IMG/VR virus record: IMGVR_UViG_3300024520_000410
Location: 1-27,536 of that record
DNA length: 27,536 nt
DNA from: a virus
Strand: one strand, 5' to 3'
The notes under the pieces were generated by a model, which saw only the letters and a program-made list of their open reading frames with translations, was not told where the DNA came from and did no database searches. Positions 23,185 to 27,536 of this stretch are shown one piece after another (the first letter of the stretch is position 1; each line of letters begins with the position of its first letter). Position numbers and translations under genes: made by a program.

Positions 23185-24070
23185 ACTCTACGCCGCCCTC
23201 GCGAAGGCGCAGGGTGACGCGCAGACAATCGCGAAGTCTGGGCGCAACACACACCACGGCTACGACTACGCCACGCTGTCTGACTACCTGGACGTGGTCC
23301 GCCCCGTGCTCGCGAAGCATGGGCTGGGCGTGATCCTGGACGTGCCTGTCCGCGACGTCGTGCCGGGCATGGTGCGCGAGCGCACCGAAGAGCCGGAAGC
23401 GTGGGGAGCGCCGCGCTACCTGATCGCCGAGGAGTGGGGCGAGAAGCAACGCGCGCTCCGGCTCGGGTGCTCCGTGATCCTCTTCCACGAGTCGGGGCAG
23501 ACGCTCCAAGTGAACCTGATCGGCGAGGCTGCGGACGCGTCGGACAAACGAATCTGGAAGCTGTATACGGGCGTGCGAAAGTACGCGCTCGCGAACGTTC
23601 TGAACCTAGCGACTGGCGATGACCCCGAGAGGGACTCTCCGGAGGGATCGACGGGGCGATCAAGCGGCGAGAGTCGTCGCGAGACTACACCATCCCGCAA
23701 GGGGTCTCGCCAGTCGTCACGCGCACGGAAGACCGCAGGCGACGCAGAAGAGAACGCGAGCGAGGCGCAGGTCCGGAAGATCATGGCGGAGGCGGGTGCG
23801 CGCGGGCTCCAGGTCTTCGGCGGCGACGAAGCCGAAGCGAACGAGCGGCGTGGCGAGATCGCAAAGGCTGCGCTCATATCCGTCGGCGCCGTCAACTCAA
23901 GATGGGAGCCGACCTTCCACGCGCTCAAGAAGGGCAAGGTGGATGCGGTCCTCCGGATCGTGCGCGTGTGGATCCCTCCCGAGGCGGAGGGCGGCGAGGT
24001 CGGAGACGAGACCGCGAGCACGGCACCCGGGGAAGACCCCGGGCCACCTTCGGAGGGGTTTGAGCGATGA
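23168..24070 (+). CDS. erf: ERF-family single-strand annealing protein
   Basis: The 300-aa protein resembles the ERF recombination family, which anneals complementary single strands and supports genome circularisation and recombination-based replication. The N-terminal domain (residues about 1-155) has the expected opening, LYAALAKAQGDAQTIAKSGRN, followed by YDYATLSDYLDVVRPVLAKHGL, then beta strands and KLYTGVRKYALANVLNLATGDD. A Ser/Arg-rich linker (about 157-195) leads to a C-terminal domain of about 100 aa. The ATG at 23168 has GGAG about 8 bases upstream; the longer reading from 23042 lies over the previous gene. Confidence 0.9.
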   Translation: MSAGPELYAALAKAQGDAQTIAKSGRNTHHGYDYATLSDYLDVVRPVLAKHGLGVILDVPVRDVVPGMVRERTEEPEAWGAPRYLIAEEWGEKQRALRLGCSVILFHESGQTLQVNLIGEAADASDKRIWKLYTGVRKYALANVLNLATGDDPERDSPEGSTGRSSGESRRETTPSRKGSRQSSRARKTAGDAEENASEAQVRKIMAEAGARGLQVFGGDEAEANERRGEIAKAALISVGAVNSRWEPTFHALKKGKVDAVLRIVRVWIPPEAEGGEVGDETASTAPGEDPGPPSEGFER

Positions 24071-24393
24071 CCGAAGCACCGTTGACGTGTGACGCCTGCT
24101 GGGCGTCGGAGCCGCGCGACGAGGTCCGGACCCTGACGGACGTAGAGGCGGCGCGGCTCGGCTGGGATCAAGGCGCCCGGCTCTGCGCGCTCTGCGTCGC
24201 CATGCGGCGCATTGAACTCGGCGGCGACGACGTCCCCCACATGGCGTGCCTCGCCTTCCACGGAGAGCAGCGAGAGCTACCCCTCGAAGAGTCCCCCTCC
24301 GAGCGCTCCGACCGGCTCGCAGACGAAGACGAAGTCCGGGAGACCTCGGACCGGCTCTTCGCAGAATCGAAGCGCTCACGGGGCGAGGTATGA
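24067..24393 (+). CDS. 108-aa protein with two CxxC motifs
   Basis: The protein starts at ATGA overlap with the ERF gene. C8-x2-C11 and C40-x2-C43 form a probable zinc ribbon, and the C-terminal half is acidic and helical (EESPSERSDRLADEDEVRETSD). The order ERF then zinc protein suggests a DNA-binding or protein-interaction accessory to recombination. Exact function unknown. Confidence 0.72.
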   Translation: MTEAPLTCDACWASEPRDEVRTLTDVEAARLGWDQGARLCALCVAMRRIELGGDDVPHMACLAFHGEQRELPLEESPSERSDRLADEDEVRETSDRLFAESKRSRGEV

Positions 24394-24632
24394 CCCGCTT
24401 GGCGCTCGCGCTCGCGCTCGTCACGCTCGGTGACGTCCTGATCGTGTTCACGGATGACCCCGTAGTGATCTCCGAACTCGTGTGGGTCTGCGATCACGGC
24501 CGCGGCCGGGACTGCACCTTCGCTCTCGTCCCCGAACTCAAGGTCCACGGACCCCTTCCCGAGCCGTTCGAGCGCCCGGCGCCGGACTTGCAACACCCAC
24601 CACGCCGAGGTCCCCATGATCGACGTCCGTGA
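24390..24632 (+). CDS. 80-aa protein with N-terminal membrane helix or signal peptide
   Basis: The start is the ATG overlapping the previous stop (ATGA). Residues about 2-21 (TRLALALALVTLGDVLIVFT) form a hydrophobic helix; the rest has two Cys (VCDHGRGRDC) and a Pro/Arg-rich end. It overlaps the next gene by 17 bp. It may be an exported or inner-membrane protein; no family recognised. Confidence 0.6.
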   Translation: MTRLALALALVTLGDVLIVFTDDPVVISELVWVCDHGRGRDCTFALVPELKVHGPLPEPFERPAPDLQHPPRRGPHDRRP

Positions 24633-25839
24633 AGTCTCCGACAACGGCTACGTCTACCGGGTCCACTTCACCGCAGACGGACACCCGGAAGCCGAAGGGG
24701 ACGGCCCAGGACTCACGCAGATCTGCCGGCTCATCCAGCAACGGAACGAAGCTGCGCTCAGCTCGGGCCGGCAACACGTCCGCGGCTGGGCGATCGTGCT
24801 CCGGGGAGACTTCCACTTCGACCTCGCGCATCCCTGGATCCTCAACGCCGGACGCGTGGACATCCGCGGGCTCGAAGCTCGATTCTTCGCCCGAGGCGAA
24901 GCACCCGCCCGCCAGACGGGCGTTCGTCTGGAGCCCGGCCAACTGGAGGCGGTGCTCCCCGAAGGGCGTGCTGGGGACATCCTCCGCGATCCCCGCACCG
25001 GAGAGCAGGTCCCGATCCGGCACGACCGGGGCACGCACTACGAACTGGGCTGGCGCTGGCCCGGGGAGTCTGCGGAGGTCGATCTCTGTGACGGCTGCGT
25101 CCTGGAGCTTGGCGGCTCCATGGTCACGTTCCGGGACGTGCTCCCGATCTACGGGCCGCATCGCCGGGAGAATCGCCGGAACCCGTCCACGGCCGTCCGC
25201 ACGCCCGGCTGGGACCTCGAAGACGGCGTCTCGACGCGCAACTGGGACCACGTAGGTGACTACCCTCACATGCACGTCGGACACGACGGAGGCAAGAACG
25301 GCGTCCGGTTCACGGGCGGCGGCTCCATGTCCGGCGTCGGCATCCGTGCGGCATCCCGTCGCCACGCCGAGGGGCATCCCGTCCGAGGTGCGGCGTTCTG
25401 TCTGTTGGCGAACACCGTCAGGACGAGCTTCCGCGAGACCATGCATTTCAACTTCCGGCAGTACATCGTACGCGGCGGGCACTCGATCGAGATCCAGCTA
25501 GCCGGCGAGGGCGCAGCGCAACAGGTCTGGGCGCCCGAGGGGATCGCGTACCTGCACGGCTACGGGAACATGAACCACTGGAACAATCCCCTCGTCGCCC
25601 GGGACCTGCCCGTGTTCGACCTCGGGGAGGCGATCGGGAACCGGATCACGCACGCGGACCTGGAGTTCCCCTTCGCGTTCTTCCAGTGGGGGCAGGGGAA
25701 CGAGCGGAGCGTATTCGTGCGCGCCCGGGGGAACCCGGTCCACCTACACGCGCGCGGCACGCTGAGGAACTTCGCCGGAACGCTCTTTGACGTCCCCGAG
25801 GGTTCGAGGATCGACGCTGACGCGCTCTGGATCGAATAG
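24616..25839 (+). CDS. 407-aa probable beta-helix protein
   Basis: This 407-aa protein lacks a signal peptide. Its N-terminal 80 aa look alpha/beta, then repeated short strands with turns dominate: WILNAGRVDIRGLEARFF, VDLCDGCVLELGGSMVTF, GVRFTGGGSMSGVGIRAA and, near the end, PVHLHARGTLRNFAGTLF. The spacing is typical of right-handed parallel beta-helix (pectate-lyase-like) folds found in tail spikes and glycan-cleaving enzymes. It is unusual for such a protein to sit near the end of the early operon, far from the tail genes, though on the circular map it lies just upstream of the late promoter. GAGG precedes the ATG. Function unassigned. Confidence 0.72.
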   Translation: MIDVREVSDNGYVYRVHFTADGHPEAEGDGPGLTQICRLIQQRNEAALSSGRQHVRGWAIVLRGDFHFDLAHPWILNAGRVDIRGLEARFFARGEAPARQTGVRLEPGQLEAVLPEGRAGDILRDPRTGEQVPIRHDRGTHYELGWRWPGESAEVDLCDGCVLELGGSMVTFRDVLPIYGPHRRENRRNPSTAVRTPGWDLEDGVSTRNWDHVGDYPHMHVGHDGGKNGVRFTGGGSMSGVGIRAASRRHAEGHPVRGAAFCLLANTVRTSFRETMHFNFRQYIVRGGHSIEIQLAGEGAAQQVWAPEGIAYLHGYGNMNHWNNPLVARDLPVFDLGEAIGNRITHADLEFPFAFFQWGQGNERSVFVRARGNPVHLHARGTLRNFAGTLFDVPEGSRIDADALWIE

Positions 25840-25851
25840 GAGACCCCTTGA

Positions 25852-26136
25852 ATGGCCCACCGATACGTGACCCTGCCAGCGGCGCTCTACGCAGCGACGG
25901 ACCCGTCTGGGAGCGTCGTCCTAGAGACCCTCTCCAGAACGCGCACGGACTCATGGACTGCCCTTTTCCGTCACACCCGCCGCGAAGGCGAGCGCCTGAT
26001 CGCCCGGCATCAGGAACGCCTACGCCTGCGTCAGAGGGGGTTCCAAGTGATCGAGCTGGAACTCCGCCAAGCGGAGCCGCTCCGGATCCCGCTCCCCACG
26101 ACGCCCGCCCCGGAGCTGCTGCGTCCCATCGTCTGA
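25852..26136 (+). CDS. Hypothetical 94-aa protein
   Basis: The ATG has GGAG 9 bases upstream. The product opens with MAHRYVTLPAALYAATDPSGSVV and continues with a helical Arg/Glu-rich middle and a strand-like VIELELRQAEPLRIPL. A competing 128-aa frame (TTG at 25848) has Pro/Arg-rich composition over the same bases and is less convincing there. No family recognised. Confidence 0.65.
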   Translation: MAHRYVTLPAALYAATDPSGSVVLETLSRTRTDSWTALFRHTRREGERLIARHQERLRLRQRGFQVIELELRQAEPLRIPLPTTPAPELLRPIV

Positions 26137-26234
26137 CGTTCTGGGACCTCGCCTTCGCCACCTTCTGTGGACTTCTGCTCTGGATAGGCGCCTACGCTCT
26201 CGGGGTCGCCTTCTGGCGGGTCGTCTTCGGGTGA
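26133..26234 (+). CDS. 33-residue membrane micro-protein, probable CTG start
   Basis: The only sensible start is the CTG that overlaps the previous stop as CTGA, parallel to the ATGA, GTGA and TTGA overlaps elsewhere in this genome. The peptide is LTFWDLAFATFCGLLLWIG and on to VVFG, almost one membrane helix. The alternative is that it is the end of the longer 25848 frame. A next GTGA overlap follows at 26231. Its role could be in lysis or membrane signalling, but this is guesswork. Confidence 0.45.
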   Translation: MTFWDLAFATFCGLLLWIGAYALGVAFWRVVFG

Positions 26235-26458
26235 AGCTCCGTAGGGGTCCGACTCCGGCTCTGTACCCGCTCCACGTGGCGCTCGCGCTCTCGTGGTGGC
26301 GACCTCGGAGCGTGGTCCGCTTGGACCTGATTCCTCCATGCACTCCGAACGGGCGCACCGGGCGCGAGCCCGGGATACGCCGAAGGGGAGACCCGCTCTC
26401 ACGCACGCAGGGACGCCGGTCGCCAAGCCCGGCCGGCGTCCCGTCTATCCGCTTCTGA
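26231..26458 (+). CDS. Doubtful 75-aa ORF
   Basis: The frame starts at GTG overlapping the preceding stop (GTGA), which favours it. Against it, the product is Arg/Pro-rich with little visible structure, and its 3' third contains the 26410-26442 hairpin. I list it because of the coupled start only. Confidence 0.3.
   Translation: MKLRRGPTPALYPLHVALALSWWRPRSVVRLDLIPPCTPNGRTGREPGIRRRGDPLSRTQGRRSPSPAGVPSIRF
26410..26442 (+). terminator. Strong hairpin ending the early operon
   Basis: GGGACGCCGGTC (26410-26421) pairs with GGCCGGCGTCCC (26431-26442): 12 pairs including one T:G, with a 9-base loop. It is followed by pyrimidine-rich GTCTATCCGCTTCTG. Together with the second hairpin it lies in a roughly 400-bp stretch (26235-26652) with no convincing gene and separates early from late transcription. 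Confidence 0.65.
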
Positions 26459-26470
26459 TCGGGGGAAGTC

Positions 26471-26511
26471 CGCAGGCTCTGGCGCAGGGGGGGGGGAGCG
26501 CAGAGCCTGCG
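26471..26511 (+). terminator. Second hairpin, 14-bp stem with a G10 loop
   Basis: The arms 26471-26485 and 26498-26511 (CGCAGGCTCTGCGC and its complement, with one bulged G on the left) form 14 pairs. The loop is an A, ten consecutive Gs and an A. It lies 28 bp after the first hairpin. A terminator or an RNA regulatory element are both plausible. Confidence 0.65.
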
Positions 26512-26615
26512 GGCTTCGTCTGTCTGGGGGGCGACGCGAACGCCGCACCGCGTCAAGGGGTAGCCTCTCCTGCCCGCTCCGCTCGTTTCGGACCCCTGCT
26601 CGAGCGAGCTCCGCC

Positions 26616-26644
26616 TTGACACCCCGCGTCATGGCGGACAGTCT
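26616..26644 (+). promoter_or_regulatory. Candidate late promoter upstream of terS
   Basis: A perfect TTGACA (26616-26621) stands after the two hairpins. The expected -10 position (26639-26644) reads CAGTCT, a poor match, so a phage activator may be needed. If used, transcription would begin around 26651, at or next to the GTG start of terS, giving an almost leaderless mRNA. Confidence 0.4.
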
Positions 26645-26652
26645 TTCGCCCC

Positions 26653-27195
26653 GTGGGGGGCAAGACGAAGCCGACGGGCCGTCCGTCAAGCTACACGATC
26701 GCCGCAGGGGAGCGCGTCTGCGCCGCCGTGGCTGCTGGGGTCTCGATCCGGAGGCACTGCCGGGAGAACCCCGAGGCGCCGGATCGCATGACCGTGCTCC
26801 GCTGGCTGGATTCCTTCCCCCGCTTCCGCAGCCAGTACGCTCACGCGCGTTCCGTCCACGCAGACGAGGTGTTCGAGGAGATCCTAGACATCGCAGACGA
26901 CGCGTCGGCCGACACCTACGAAGACTCGCGCGGCCGGACCCGGACAGACCACGAGGTAGTCGCGCGCTCTCGGCTGCGCGTGGACGCTCGCCGATGGGCG
27001 CTCGCCCGCATGGACCCCAAGCGCTTCGGTGACAAGGTCCAGATAGGGGGGATGACCGATGGGGAACCGCTCAAGCTCCAGTGGACCATCGGCGAAGCAG
27101 ACCTCGACGAGATCGGCCAAGCGCTCAGAGAGACCGGCGTCTTCTCCGAAGCGCCGGAAGCGCCCAGCAACGGTCACACAAACGGCGCGGGCTAG
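26653..27195 (+). CDS. terS: Terminase small subunit
   Basis: The 180-aa protein recognises phage DNA for packaging. It starts at GTG with GGKTKPTGRPSSYT, then an HTH domain (residues about 15-55: ERVCAAVAAGVSIRRHCREN and TVLRWLDSFPRFRSQYAHA), a helical oligomerisation region with EEILDIADDASADTY, and RSRLRVDARRWALARMDPKRFGDKVQ, a hallmark of this small-terminase family. The acidic tail may contact the large subunit. Its last 137 bp overlap the start of terL. Confidence 0.9.
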   Translation: MGGKTKPTGRPSSYTIAAGERVCAAVAAGVSIRRHCRENPEAPDRMTVLRWLDSFPRFRSQYAHARSVHADEVFEEILDIADDASADTYEDSRGRTRTDHEVVARSRLRVDARRWALARMDPKRFGDKVQIGGMTDGEPLKLQWTIGEADLDEIGQALRETGVFSEAPEAPSNGHTNGAG

Positions 27196-27536
27196 TGCGC
27201 TCCAGAAGCTCACCCCGAGGCTTACGCGCTACGTGCCCCACCGTCCACACCCGCGTCAGTCCGCCTTTCTGCTTCTCAACGTACCCGAAGCGCTCTACGG
27301 CGGCGCCGCAGGCGGCGGGAAGACGGACGCGCTATTGATGGCGGCGCTCCAGTACGCCGACCAGCCGGCCTATTCGGCACTGCTGCTGCGGCGCACCTTC
27401 CCCGAGCTAACCCAAGCCGAGGGTCTGATACCCCGCTCCCACGAGTGGCTAGGCGGCTCGGGTGCCACGTGGAACGGCGACCGCTCGGAGTGGACCTTCC
27501 CCAACCGGGCCACGCTCCGTTTCGGGCACCTCCAGT
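27059..27536 (+). CDS. terL: Terminase large subunit, N-terminal part (continues at base 1)
   Basis: The frame reads LQKLTPRLTRYVPHRPHPRQ, then the Walker A motif YGGAAGGGKT (residues about 80-89, Lys88) and LLLRRTFPEL, all typical of phage large terminases. The only ATG, GTG or TTG before the conserved N-terminal block is the ATG at 27059, with GGGGGG 7 bases upstream; a GTG at 27233 would remove that block. This makes a 137-bp overlap with terS and an extra basic, Ser-rich N terminus of about 46 aa. The gene continues at base 1 of the window. Confidence 0.88.
   Translation, partial: MGNRSSSSGPSAKQTSTRSAKRSERPASSPKRRKRPATVTQTARASALQKLTPRLTRYVPHRPHPRQSAFLLLNVPEALYGGAAGGGKTDALLMAALQYADQPAYSALLLRRTFPELTQAEGLIPRSHEWLGGSGATWNGDRSEWTFPNRATLRFGHLQ
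27342..27536. repeat. Right copy of terminal overlap
   Basis: This is the partner of bases 1-195. Joining base 27341 to base 1 restores one uninterrupted terminase gene and gives a unit length of about 27,341 bp. The copy here carries ACG where the left copy carries ATG (27467-27469 versus 126-128), plus five silent third-position differences. Confidence 0.9.

Noticed and set aside
25848-26234. 128-aa ORF with TTG start
   Set aside because: Its first two-thirds are Pro/Arg/Ala-rich and overlap the better-supported 94-aa gene; only the final membrane helix looks real, and it can start separately at 26133.
26293-26619. 108-aa rightward ORF
   Set aside because: It spans both strong hairpins including the G10 loop, has no good ribosome site, and is Pro/Ala/Gly/Arg-rich like chance frames in GC-rich DNA.
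26020-26622. 200-aa leftward ORF
   Set aside because: It runs against the operon, lies opposite better candidates and hairpins, and has Arg/Ser/Gly-rich shadow composition.
1-27536. True direct terminal repeats of a linear phage genome
   Set aside because: The two copies differ at six of 195 positions and both lie in the middle of the terminase gene. Replicated terminal repeats would be identical and normally lie between genes.

Overview
This window looks like one complete, small, tailed-phage genome (siphovirus type, HK97-like head) written out linearly with a short overlap. Bases 1-195 recur at 27342-27536 with six differences, and the terminase large subunit gene runs off the right edge and resumes at the left edge. 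The map is therefore circular, or circularly permuted, with a unit of about 27,341 bp. The DNA is GC-rich, genes are packed tightly, and many are joined by 4-base stop/start overlaps. The sequence does not name the host. GC content, Sec-type signal peptides, an M15-like endolysin without a wall-binding domain, and Cys-rich segments of a kind common in Myxococcota-like proteins fit an uncultured GC-rich Gram-negative bacterium, but this is weak inference. The mismatched overlap suggests assembly from a mixed (metagenomic) population.

Late region, rightward (26616 through the junction to 20735): small and large terminase, a 128-aa unknown, a fused portal/Mu F-like protein, a small exported protein, prohead protease, major capsid protein, a small putative zinc protein, two more exported proteins (181 and 1004 aa), a single-TM protein, a head-tail adaptor carrying a duplicated beta-sandwich domain, neck and tail-terminator proteins, tail tube, a short tape measure (507 aa), distal tail protein, a large tail hub, an M15-like endolysin with a C-terminal membrane segment, and a small membrane protein. 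A hairpin at 20721-20752 lies where this operon meets the leftward genes.

Leftward cassette (22099 to 20792): an XRE-family regulator, a 143-aa basic protein that may act in replication, a 316-bp stretch with no convincing gene but with hairpins and a direct repeat, and a VRR-NUC nuclease. The 22100-22166 interval is a divergent control region with a good sigma70-like promoter for the rightward early genes and an 8-bp inverted repeat around it.

Early region, rightward (22167 to about 26234): two unknown proteins, a small Cys/His protein, an ERF-family single-strand annealing protein, a double-CxxC protein, a small membrane/exported protein, a 407-aa probable beta-helix protein, a 94-aa unknown and a 33-residue membrane micro-ORF that seems to start at CTG. 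Two strong hairpins (one capped by ten Gs) and a TTGACA box then separate early from late genes.

No integrase, polymerase, helicase, tRNA or CRISPR array was seen. Replication probably relies on host enzymes plus ERF and VRR-NUC. The most unusual feature is a set of three signal-peptide proteins built into the structural operon, flanking the protease/capsid genes.
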